The position numbers and the translations under genes were made by a program. Under the pieces are notes generated by a model. The model searched no databases. It was given only the letters and a program-made list of their open reading frames with translations, and was not told the DNA's origin. Shown piece by piece: positions 50,841 to 58,680 of a stretch of 64,000 bases of DNA; the stretch's first letter is position 1, and every line of letters starts with the position of its first letter. The DNA comes from Mycetohabitans rhizoxinica HKI 454 (GTDB lineage Bacteria > Pseudomonadota > Gammaproteobacteria > Burkholderiales > Burkholderiaceae): the NCBI RefSeq assembly GCF_000198775.1, contig NC_014722.1:1741385-1805384 (forward strand). Reading direction: 5' to 3'.

Positions 50841-51290
50841 TTAGCCGATCAAAACCGGGGGCGCAGGTCTACCATTACGCTGCACTTGCCCTCTAAGGCG
50901 ATTTCGCGCACGACGGAAGTTGGGGCTCCACGCGTGTTGCAACTCAGCTCGCGCACTCCACCTGCTATCGCCGTAGTCGATGGCAAGGCTCGCTCGCAAC
51001 GGCGCGATCCGTGGCAAAGGGTGATCGGTACCCCGGTTGCGGGCATGCGAGTTATCGGCAGCCAGTTCAACGTCGCCCCGAAGTGCGGCCGTGTCTAGCA
51101 CGCGGCACTTGCCACCGAGTTCGATATCATAGAATTGCGCTTTACGCCGCGATACACGGCTTGCTTCAGTGCCAGGTTTTATTGCCAATCCGCCCACCGG
51201 CACCCTGGATGATGCCAGCGCAATGACGGCCCATCCAAAGCTCGACTCGCAAACAGGCGAGATCATCACCTTTATATGGACTGGCAAAAC
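50841..51290 (-). pseudogene. Possible 3' remnant of a TonB-dependent receptor
   Basis: The minus strand encodes FYDIELGGKCRVLDTAALRG and DVELAADNSHARNRGTDHPL. LPRIAPLRASLAIDYGDSRW and WSARAELQHAWSP follow. This sequence of strands with a PRIxPxR turn is typical of the last part of TonB-dependent receptor barrels. No plug domain, signal peptide or C-terminal aromatic residue is visible. It would be a lost partner of the nearby TonB system. Weakly supported because of GC-rich frame openness. Confidence 0.45.
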
Positions 51291-51512
51291 ATGGGCTCTG
51301 CTACGATGTCGCCGACTCGGACAGCATACAACGCGTGGACACCATAGTGCGAGGCCCGAACAAGCTTTGCGAACACGCGTTAGCTAAACGCGGAGCATTA
51401 TTTCCCGCGCGCCTGGCCTCGCACGATGCAAGCCGTTGCGACGAGCCGCTCCCGCATGCTCGGCCGCGTGTCCCACAGACGTGTAAACTGCTGTCTTTTT
51501 GACTCTGGTGGT
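51291..51512. promoter_or_regulatory. Upstream region of the DUF3348 operon
   Basis: About 220 bases that should hold the promoter of the four-gene motor-like operon. GGTGGT-type ribosome site lies before 51513. No operator was recognised. Confidence 0.4.
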
Positions 51513-52304
51513 ATGGTACAAGTCCCTCGGCACGCGGCGTCCGGCGCCCCGACGCTTGTTCGTCTGCTTGCGCGGCTCGCGCATCTCGATGTAGCCGAAT
51601 CCGGACAACCGTTGCCGGACCAACTGAGCCAATGGCTTGCTTGGACCGACGCCATCGCGTTATCGACGGCGCTCAACACCAACGCGCACGGCGCCGCATC
51701 GGAGGCGGTCGGGGTGGTGCACGGGGGCGAGAACGACGCGTCGGCGCATAGTGTCGCCGTGCGCACGTCGCTGATCCGCCGCATCGATGCCGCTTGCGGC
51801 TTCGCTGCCGGGGCACGGCACGCGACCACGCCCGCGGCGTTGCGCGGGACGAGCGGCGACACCGTGCTCGACTACGCTGATTTTCGCCACCGCTACGTCG
51901 GCGTGCAACATGCGATGGCAACGGATATCGGTGTGCTGCGAAGGCGGCTGCGCGTAATGCTGTCAGTGCGCTCGCCCAATATGGCGCGGCTGTGCGCCGT
52001 CGATACCGTCATGGAGCAAGCACTGGCGGCACGCGAGCATCAACTGCTGGCCAACGTGCCCGCGTTGCTCGGCGCACATTTTGCCCGCTTGCGCGACGCC
52101 GCGCCTCCGCCCGCGCCGCCGGCACAGACAAACATGCCACAGCAGACGTGCACGCAAGTTCCGCTAACCGGCGCGCCGCCCGTGGGCACGCCCCGCACAT
52201 GGCTGGACGTATTCCGCAACGACATGCGCAGCGTGCTGATCGCCGAACTCGATGTCCGATTTCAACCGGTGCAGGGACTGCTCTCGGCCTACCGTACCTG
52301 CTAA
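51513..52304 (+). CDS. DUF3348 family protein, first gene of a four-gene operon
   Basis: A 263-residue, probably cytoplasmic protein matching DUF3348: GAPTLVRLLARLAHLDVAES near the start, LSQWLAWTDAIALSTAL at about 50, and DYADFRHRYVGVQHAMATDI near 135. A Pro-rich segment follows and TWLDVFRNDMRSVLIAEL lies near the end. Function unknown. It is 10 bases from the DUF802 gene. The constant association with DUF802, OmpA-like and DUF2894 genes in Burkholderia (from memory) suggests a common complex. Confidence 0.88.
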   Translation: MVQVPRHAASGAPTLVRLLARLAHLDVAESGQPLPDQLSQWLAWTDAIALSTALNTNAHGAASEAVGVVHGGENDASAHSVAVRTSLIRRIDAACGFAAGARHATTPAALRGTSGDTVLDYADFRHRYVGVQHAMATDIGVLRRRLRVMLSVRSPNMARLCAVDTVMEQALAAREHQLLANVPALLGAHFARLRDAAPPPAPPAQTNMPQQTCTQVPLTGAPPVGTPRTWLDVFRNDMRSVLIAELDVRFQPVQGLLSAYRTC

Positions 52305-52314
52305 CCCACCTGCT

Positions 52315-54411
52315 ATGACCCGCTTTCGCTTTAATATTGTTGTCTTCCTGGCCGGCCTGGCCGTCGTAGGCTGGATCGGCGCCGGCTACCTCGGCTCTAA
52401 CCCGCTAGCCTCGGCCGTCACGCTGCTGATCGGTGGCGGTTATCTCGCGGGCGCCCTGGAATTGCGCCGCTACCAACAGGCCACTGTCACGTTGACGCGT
52501 GCCGTAGCCGGCCTGTCCGCCCCCCCGCCGGCGCTGGAGCCCTGGCTGGCACAATTGCATCCCGGTTTGCGCGGCGCGGTGCGCCTGCGGCTGGACGGTC
52601 AGCGAGTCGCGTTGCCGGGTCCGGTGTTGACGCCCTATCTGGTGGGATTGCTGGTGCTGCTCGGCATGCTGGGCACCCTGCTCGGCATGGTGACGACGCT
52701 GCGCGGCACCGGCGCCGCGCTGCAAAGCGCGACCGATCTGGACGCCGTCCGGGCCTCGCTTGCCGCGCCGGTCAGCGCACTGGGCTTCGCGTTCGGCACG
52801 TCGATTGCAGGCGTGGCAGCATCCGCCATGCTGGGGCTGCTTTCCGCGCTGTGCCGACGCGAGCGCACCGAGGCCGCGCAGCAACTCGATACGGCCATCG
52901 CGACGACATTGCGGGCCCATTCGAGCGCCCACCAGCGCGAGACGAGTTTTCAGCTCTTGCAGCGGCAAGCCGATGCGATGCCTGCACTGGTCGATCGGCT
53001 GCAAACGATGATCACGCACATCGAGCAACAAACACGGACATTGAACGAGCAACAGCTCGCCGGGCAGCAAGCCTTCCTCGAAAAGGTCGAGGACGCGCAC
53101 GCGCACCTCACCTCGTGCGTGGCGCAATCGTTGAAAGAATGCGTGGCCGACAGCGCCCGCGCCGCGGGTACGGCGCTGCAGCCGGTCGTCCAGGCGACGA
53201 TGGCCGGCCTGGCGCGCGATACGGCATCGCTGCACGATACCATCGCCGGCGCCGTGCAGCAGCAGTTGCATGCGCTGTCCACGAGCCTGGACGCGACCAC
53301 GCGCAACGTGGCGGCGGTCTGGAATGAGGCATTGGCCGACCATCGACAATCCAATGACGCGCTGCTCGAGCACCTTCGCGTCTCGGCTGACCGATTCGCA
53401 GAGGCGGCTGAACAACGCGCCGCGACCCTGTTGCAGACGCTGTCGGCACGTTTGGAAGCCAACGTGGCGACGCTTGCCCAGACTTGTCAGCATACGCTAA
53501 CGCGGCAGGAGCAGGCCGCAGAGCAACGCGCCGCGGACCATCAGCACGCGCTCGAAGCGGCCGTTGCGGCGCTCGCACAGCGCTCGATGGCATCGTTGGA
53601 TGCAATGGAGCAATCGCAAGCGCAGCTGCGCACCGAACTGCAATCGCAGGACGAACACCGGTTGGCCACCTGGACCACGGCGCTGACTTCCATGGCCACC
53701 ACGTTGCGCCAACAATGGGATGAAACCAGCATGCGCGCAGCCGCGCAGCAGCAACAGATCTGCGATACGCTGGCGCATACGGCGCAACAAATCTCGGCGC
53801 AGGCCACCGAGCAAGCCACCGAGACGATGGCGCAGATCGGCAAGCTCGTGCAGGTCGCGTCGCAGGCGCCGCTGGCCGCAGCACAAGTGATCGCCGAGTT
53901 GCGCCAGCAACTATCCGAGAGCCTCGAGCGCGACACAGCGGTTCTGCAGGAACGCGGCCGCGTGCTCGAAACGCTGGCGACGCTACTCGACGCGGTCAAC
54001 CATGCGTCCAACGAGCAGCGCTCAGCCATCAACGCACTGGTCGCGACATCGGCAAGCTTGCTGGAGCGCGTCGGCAACCGGTTCACTGACGAGGTCCAGG
54101 CCGGCACGCGGCAACTGGAGGCCGCCGCGACGCAACTCACCAGCGGCGCGGTCGAAGTAGCCAGCTTGGGCGAGGCGTTCGGCGTGGCGGTCCAGTCCTT
54201 TGGCGCGTCCAACGATACGCTGGTCGCGCATTTGCAGCGCATCGAAGCGGCGCTGGACAAATCGCTGGCACGCAGTGACGAGCAACTCGCTTACTACGTC
54301 GCGCAAGCGCGGGAAGTCATCGATCTAAGCATGATGTCGCAGAAGCAGATTATCGAGGAGTTGCAACAGCTCGCTACGCAGCAAGGGCGTGCGGGAGCCG
54401 AAGCGCCATGA
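52315..54411 (+). CDS. DUF802 protein with MotA/ExbB/ZorA-like channel domain and long tail
   Basis: A 698-residue membrane protein. Helices lie at about 7-25 and 31-47. Two further helices at 107-126 (LVGLLVLLGMLGTLLGMVTT) and 155-178 (ALGFAFGTSIAGVAASAMLG) have the pattern of MotA/TolQ/ExbB proton channels. Residues 190-690 form a long, Ala/Gln-rich coiled-coil tail. A channel domain plus long tail is the plan of ZorA in Zorya phage defence, but DUF802 proteins are also carried in Burkholderia cores, so a housekeeping role is possible. Overlaps the next gene by 4 bases. Confidence 0.85.
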   Translation: MTRFRFNIVVFLAGLAVVGWIGAGYLGSNPLASAVTLLIGGGYLAGALELRRYQQATVTLTRAVAGLSAPPPALEPWLAQLHPGLRGAVRLRLDGQRVALPGPVLTPYLVGLLVLLGMLGTLLGMVTTLRGTGAALQSATDLDAVRASLAAPVSALGFAFGTSIAGVAASAMLGLLSALCRRERTEAAQQLDTAIATTLRAHSSAHQRETSFQLLQRQADAMPALVDRLQTMITHIEQQTRTLNEQQLAGQQAFLEKVEDAHAHLTSCVAQSLKECVADSARAAGTALQPVVQATMAGLARDTASLHDTIAGAVQQQLHALSTSLDATTRNVAAVWNEALADHRQSNDALLEHLRVSADRFAEAAEQRAATLLQTLSARLEANVATLAQTCQHTLTRQEQAAEQRAADHQHALEAAVAALAQRSMASLDAMEQSQAQLRTELQSQDEHRLATWTTALTSMATTLRQQWDETSMRAAAQQQQICDTLAHTAQQISAQATEQATETMAQIGKLVQVASQAPLAAAQVIAELRQQLSESLERDTAVLQERGRVLETLATLLDAVNHASNEQRSAINALVATSASLLERVGNRFTDEVQAGTRQLEAAATQLTSGAVEVASLGEAFGVAVQSFGASNDTLVAHLQRIEAALDKSLARSDEQLAYYVAQAREVIDLSMMSQKQIIEELQQLATQQGRAGAEAP

Positions 54412-55058
54412 ACGACGACATTGACGGCGGCGTGGAAGCGGCCGCGCCCATCTGGGCCGCGTTTGCCGACTTGATGTCAGTATTGCTGGGCGCGTTCGTG
54501 CTGATCCTGGTCGGCGTCATCGGTATGCAACTGCAACTATCGGCCAAACTCGAGAACGAAGTTCGGCAACGGCAAATGGAAACACAGCGCCGCAAGACGC
54601 TCGAACAGGTATTGGCCGGGCCGCTAGCCGCCGGACGCGTGACGCTGGTGAACGGCCGTATCGGCATCAGCGGCAGCGTGCTGTTCGCGCTGAATTCGGA
54701 CCAGTTGCAGCCCGAAGGTCGTGAGCTATTGAAAAGTCTCGCCAAGCCGCTTCGCTCATACCTGAGCGCCCGTGACGAGATCCTGATGGTGAGCGGTTTT
54801 GCCGATGACCAGCAGGTCCGCGCGGGCAATCGTCGCTTCGCCGATAACTGGGAATTGTCGGCACAGCGCGCGTTGACGGTGACGCGCGCGTTCATCTCGG
54901 AAGGTGTGCCAGCCTCGTCAGTATTCGCCGCCGCGTTCGGCTCCGAGCAGCCGGTAAGCTCGAATGCCGACGACGCTGGACGGGCTCGCAACCGGCGCGT
55001 GGAGATCGCCGCGGTGCCTAGGCCATCCGCCATGAACGGTGAACGCCGTGAGCCATAG
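54408..55058 (+). CDS. MotB/ZorB-like OmpA-family protein
   Basis: A 216-residue inner-membrane protein with one helix at 15-40. Its PIWAAFADLMSVLLGAFVLI closely resembles the MotB/ZorB helix, with Asp21 in the place of the proton-carrying Asp. A short coiled segment follows. An OmpA-like peptidoglycan-binding domain at about 95-205 has LFALNSDQLQPEGRELLKSL, VSGFADDQQV and the end RARNRRVEI. Together with the upstream protein it would make a two-component ion-driven motor anchored to the cell wall. Confidence 0.9.
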   Translation: MNDDIDGGVEAAAPIWAAFADLMSVLLGAFVLILVGVIGMQLQLSAKLENEVRQRQMETQRRKTLEQVLAGPLAAGRVTLVNGRIGISGSVLFALNSDQLQPEGRELLKSLAKPLRSYLSARDEILMVSGFADDQQVRAGNRRFADNWELSAQRALTVTRAFISEGVPASSVFAAAFGSEQPVSSNADDAGRARNRRVEIAAVPRPSAMNGERREP

Positions 55059-55698
55059 CGAAACGCATGCGCGGGCTCGGCTCGACGCATGGCGGGCATC
55101 CGGCGCCGATCGGTTGGACCCGGTGCGCTTTTGCTTCATCGACGCGCTAGAGCGACGCACGGCCGGTCACGTCGGCGCGGTGCGACGCCGCTTGGAGCGC
55201 CGGCTTGGCGAGCTGCTAAATGCATATGCCGCTGATCTCGAGCGGGCGGATCCCCGCGTCGGCAACGCAGATGCCGCAACGACATCACGCGAACCCGCAG
55301 ACCCTACACTCGCGACGGTGCTCGACTACATCGCCGCGCGCAAACGCGCGCATGGCGATGCCAGCGCCCCTGCCGCCGCATCGCACCCCGGGTCCGATCC
55401 AGGGCCGGCGACGCTGGATTATTTCAGAAAGACCTGGGCCAAGGTCCGCATCGAAAAGCAGCTTCGGCAATCGCTCAACCAAGTGCCGAGGAATGCCGGT
55501 CCGCTCAATTCCAGCAGTCTCGTGCATCGCTCGCTTTCGTTGATGCGCGAATTGTCGCCCGGGTATCTACAGCAGTTCCTCGCGTACGCGGACACGTTAT
55601 CGTGGATGGAGCAATTAAATAGCGGGGACCCGGCCTCGGCCAAGGACACCGTGCGTGCCGCCGTTGCCCGTAAGAGCGCCCGAGGCAAATCGCGCTGA
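55039..55698 (+). CDS. DUF2894 family protein
   Basis: A 219-residue, probably cytoplasmic protein of family DUF2894. ARLDAWRASGADRLDPVRFC at residues 13-32 and LVHRSLSLMRELSPGYLQQF near 155-174 are distinctive. There is no known function. It starts with GTG (55039, or 55048) inside the end of the OmpA-like gene, so the operon is translationally coupled throughout. It ends the four-gene operon. Confidence 0.87.
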   Translation: MNAVSHSETHARARLDAWRASGADRLDPVRFCFIDALERRTAGHVGAVRRRLERRLGELLNAYAADLERADPRVGNADAATTSREPADPTLATVLDYIAARKRAHGDASAPAAASHPGSDPGPATLDYFRKTWAKVRIEKQLRQSLNQVPRNAGPLNSSSLVHRSLSLMRELSPGYLQQFLAYADTLSWMEQLNSGDPASAKDTVRAAVARKSARGKSR

Positions 55699-55984
55699 AG
55701 CGGTGCGCCATTCGGCACCCTCCGTGCGAGGCGCCCGCCGACATTATTCTCGCGCGGAACACGACTGCGCTCTTGCGCACGTCAGCCTTGTCCCCGTTCG
55801 GCAACACTGCCGTCACGGTGGGATCATCACAGGACCGAAAGGAATGAACACTTGCACGAAAACGGCGTGCCCCGCCCAGTGGGCATGGGTATTGCATTCG
55901 GCCAAGCACGCAACGAAAACGGCGGCGGGCGCGGCCTGGTAGCGCGCCGCTCAACCTCGGACATCGTCCCCGACTCAACCGCTC
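55699..55984. promoter_or_regulatory. Region between the motor-like operon and the SIR2 gene
   Basis: 286 bases, long enough to give the SIR2 gene its own promoter. No terminator hairpin was recognised, so read-through from the operon cannot be excluded. Confidence 0.35.
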
Positions 55985-57187
55985 ATGACGAAACCCATCG
56001 ACAAGCCACGCAACCCGCGCCGACGCAGCGGCCCAACCTCCCCGTCACGAGCCCGGCAGGCACCGATCAAGTTTGCGCAGAGCGTGCATGCGCTAGCGCG
56101 GCACGGCGATCCCGCGGCGGGCAACGTGACATTCGTGCTCGGCGCCGGTTTCTCCCGTGCCTGGGATAACTGCTATCCGACTGGCACCGATTTATTTGAC
56201 TTTACCGATGACGATTGGGCAAGCGAATCTTCGTTCCTGGAGGATTTCCTGCGTATGACGCAGATCGATCGCACCGTTGGGTTGGACCGATCCGCATTTC
56301 TCGACATCGTCTATCAGGTGGGCATGTTGAAAAAGTATCCGCTGCTTCGCAACCGATACGTCGACGAGTTCTATCTGGAACTGGTCGAGCGTGAATTGCG
56401 CTATGTGGTGCTTCGCAAGTTCCACCAGCGCGCAAAGCCTCCTACGCTGGTTGGCGACACGTTATCGTTTGACCAGCCGCTTAGCGACGCACAGACGGCA
56501 ATCAGTGCGCTGTTTGCCGCGCTGCAGGAGCATGCGAGCGCAACGTCGGCTAGCGAGCGGCCTGCCCCCCGCATCGGCGTGAATTTCCTGACGACAAACT
56601 ACGACTTTGTCATTGAAGCGATGGTGGACACAGCGTTGCGACGCGCCCGTTCGCGCGAGTTGTATCGAGGCTTCACGCCGTTTGCCTGGTGTGGTGACAT
56701 GGACAGGCGTGCGGTGGCGGTGCCCTTTGCGGGCGGTCATTTGCTAAAACTCAATGGGGGGTTTGAAATCTATCGGCGTGAGGGTCATTTCGAAGTCGAC
56801 TACCGTCACCGCGACACGCAGACACTGCGCAGCAACCCGCCAGAGATCATGCTGCCTTCACGCGCCCAAGACTACGATCAACCTTACTTTCAGGCGCTGT
56901 TCCCGAAGGCCGTGCGGCTGCTGCGCGAGTCCCGGATCGTCGTGTTGGTTGGCTACAGTTTCCCGGACGAAGACGCGCTGGTGCGACTGCTGCTGCGTCA
57001 ATTTGCCGAAGCGCCCGCCGACGGACGCCAGCGTGCGCTGTACTACATCGATCTGAATGACGTTCAGACGCAGCTGGCTCATGCAAGAAGCGTCTTTCCC
57101 CATGCCAGCGTGTCCGGAGGCCTCGCGGTATTACCGTGGCGGGGCGGTTTCAGCGAATGGTGCAGTATTGCCGTTCGCGCACTGTGA
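55985..57187 (+). CDS. SIR2-like domain protein, probable defence NADase
   Basis: A 400-residue cytoplasmic protein with SIR2-type nucleotide motifs: VLGAGFSRAWDN at 51-62, TTNYD at 203-207, and a final VGYSFPDEDALVRLL near 320. Standalone SIR2 proteins of this kind degrade NAD+ during phage infection in systems such as Thoeris or Dsr. The position normally held by His in KLHG is Asn257 in KLNG (255-258). His252 nearby does not occupy the same place. The first 30 residues are basic and disordered. It lies 286 bases downstream of the motor-like operon. Confidence 0.85.
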   Translation: MTKPIDKPRNPRRRSGPTSPSRARQAPIKFAQSVHALARHGDPAAGNVTFVLGAGFSRAWDNCYPTGTDLFDFTDDDWASESSFLEDFLRMTQIDRTVGLDRSAFLDIVYQVGMLKKYPLLRNRYVDEFYLELVERELRYVVLRKFHQRAKPPTLVGDTLSFDQPLSDAQTAISALFAALQEHASATSASERPAPRIGVNFLTTNYDFVIEAMVDTALRRARSRELYRGFTPFAWCGDMDRRAVAVPFAGGHLLKLNGGFEIYRREGHFEVDYRHRDTQTLRSNPPEIMLPSRAQDYDQPYFQALFPKAVRLLRESRIVVLVGYSFPDEDALVRLLLRQFAEAPADGRQRALYYIDLNDVQTQLAHARSVFPHASVSGGLAVLPWRGGFSEWCSIAVRAL

Positions 57188-57356
57188 TAGGTTTAAGGCG
57201 CGCTGCCCCGACGCGCGAGTCCCGCTACCATCCGACGATACCGCTCCGCCTGCAGGGCAAAGCAGGTCCTCGAACCAGCATAGGGGCCTAGTCGGCATAG
57301 TCTGAACCTTGCCGCGCGTCAACAGCCGCACGGTACCGGCCCGTGGCACGGCTCCA

Positions 57357-57851
57357 TTAGGCTTGGCTAGCCTGCGGATTGCCAACCTTCTCGGCAAACT
57401 GCGTCAGCTTCTGATCGGTCGCCTTTTCCTCGTCGAGCGTCGCCTTGAGCAACGGCACTGCGTCGTCCTGGCCGAGCTGTTTCGCGAACGCGCACAGCGT
57501 GCCGTAAGACGCGATCTCATAGTGCTCCACTTTCTGGGCTGCACCGATCAGCCCCGCATCGAGCACGGGTCCCTTCTCGATTTCGTCCAGCAGTTCCGCG
57601 GCTTCCTCAACCAGCCCCTCCATTGCTACGCATTTGATCCGTTTTAGCTTGATGCCGCATTTCTCGACCACTTGATCGATGCGTGCAACCTGCTCATGCG
57701 TTTCCTGCAAATGCGTCTCGAAGGCCTGCGCGAGTTCGGGATTCGTGCTGGCGCGCGCTAGCTTGCCGAGCGCACGCGTCAATTGCTTCTCCGCACTGTA
57801 GATGTCAGATAGCGAATGGATAAACAGGTCTTCCAAAGTCTTGCGTGCCAT
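57357..57851 (-). CDS. YciF-like ferritin-fold protein (DUF892)
   Basis: A 164-residue four-helix protein of the DUF892 family, related to E. coli YciF: LEDLFIHSLSDIYSAEKQL at residues 6-24, LAQAFETHLQETHEQVARID near 60, and VEHYEIASYGTLCAFAKQLG near 120. The Glu and His of these helices resemble the ferritin di-iron site. YciF belongs to stress-induced sets. It has a strong GGAGG ribosome site. It lies close to the hemerythrin and FdhF-like genes on the opposite strand. Confidence 0.93.
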   Translation of the reverse strand: MARKTLEDLFIHSLSDIYSAEKQLTRALGKLARASTNPELAQAFETHLQETHEQVARIDQVVEKCGIKLKRIKCVAMEGLVEEAAELLDEIEKGPVLDAGLIGAAQKVEHYEIASYGTLCAFAKQLGQDDAVPLLKATLDEEKATDQKLTQFAEKVGNPQASQA

Positions 57852-58087
57852 ATTGAGCCTCCTTCATCGAATGCTTAATCAATACGCCGCACGAGTGTGC
57901 TCGCGTCGGCCTCACTTGCCGCGCAACGCCCATGCCTGGGCACCGGCGCAGCACAGCTTCAACAAGGTCGCCGCCACGACGCCAGCGCCCGCTCACCGCG
58001 CCAAACTCACGCGCCCGTTCACCGCCAAGCTCACATGGCGGGCACGGCAAATGCGTCCTGCATGACGTTTTGTGATCAGGAGGTGTC

Positions 58088-58669
58088 ATGGCTTTATCCT
58101 CGCTTGCGGCACTGCCCGTTACCACTGCGATCCGCGCCGACCACACCCACGTGCTGGCGGCCTTCCACCGCTACCGCTCCGACTCGCCGTGGTGGCGCAA
58201 GCGCGCGATCGTTAGCACCGCATGTACCGCGCTGGAGATCCACACACAGCTTGAAGAGGAAATTCTTTACCCGGCGCTCGCACGCGTTGATCCGGACGAT
58301 GACGTGCTGAAAAAAAGCAAGTCCGAGCATGACGCGATACGGCAGACGATTGAACGACTGCGCGGCATGGAGCCGGACAATGCGGCTTACGACAATCTTT
58401 TCATGCAATTGATGCGTACCGTGATCCATCACGTCGCCGACGAAGAAGCCGTGCTGCTGCCGCGTGCCGAACGCGCGCTCAAAGCCGAGTTGGCAAGTTT
58501 GGGCGCGGCGATGACACGTCGGCGCATCCAACTGCTCGGAGCGCACCGGCCGGCACGCATCGCGCTCGATATGGCCGGCACCTTCCCGGTGGCCACGGCG
58601 CTGCTGGGCGCGCTGACCGGCATCGCCGTATTGTGCTGCTTTGCCACCCCTCGCCCCCGCAGTGCATAG
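58088..58669 (+). CDS. Hemerythrin HHE domain protein
   Basis: A 193-residue protein with the HHE di-iron four-helix bundle: IRADHTHVLAAF near 16-27, EIHTQLEEEILYPAL near 50, KSEHDAIRQTIERL and IHHVADEEAVLLPRAE near 117-132, which supply the iron-binding His and Glu. A C-terminal hydrophobic stretch (ATALLGALTGIAVLCCFA) may anchor it to the membrane. A perfect AGGAGG ribosome site precedes the start. FdhF-like oxidoreductase gene follows 11 bases downstream, so the two are probably co-transcribed. Confidence 0.92.
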   Translation: MALSSLAALPVTTAIRADHTHVLAAFHRYRSDSPWWRKRAIVSTACTALEIHTQLEEEILYPALARVDPDDDVLKKSKSEHDAIRQTIERLRGMEPDNAAYDNLFMQLMRTVIHHVADEEAVLLPRAERALKAELASLGAAMTRRRIQLLGAHRPARIALDMAGTFPVATALLGALTGIAVLCCFATPRPRSA

Positions 58670-58680
58670 CGAGGTCGATC

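Noticed and set aside
52405..53493. 362-residue minus-strand frame inside the DUF802 gene
   Set aside because: Antisense shadow of a long Ala/Gln-rich coiled coil; no start or family.
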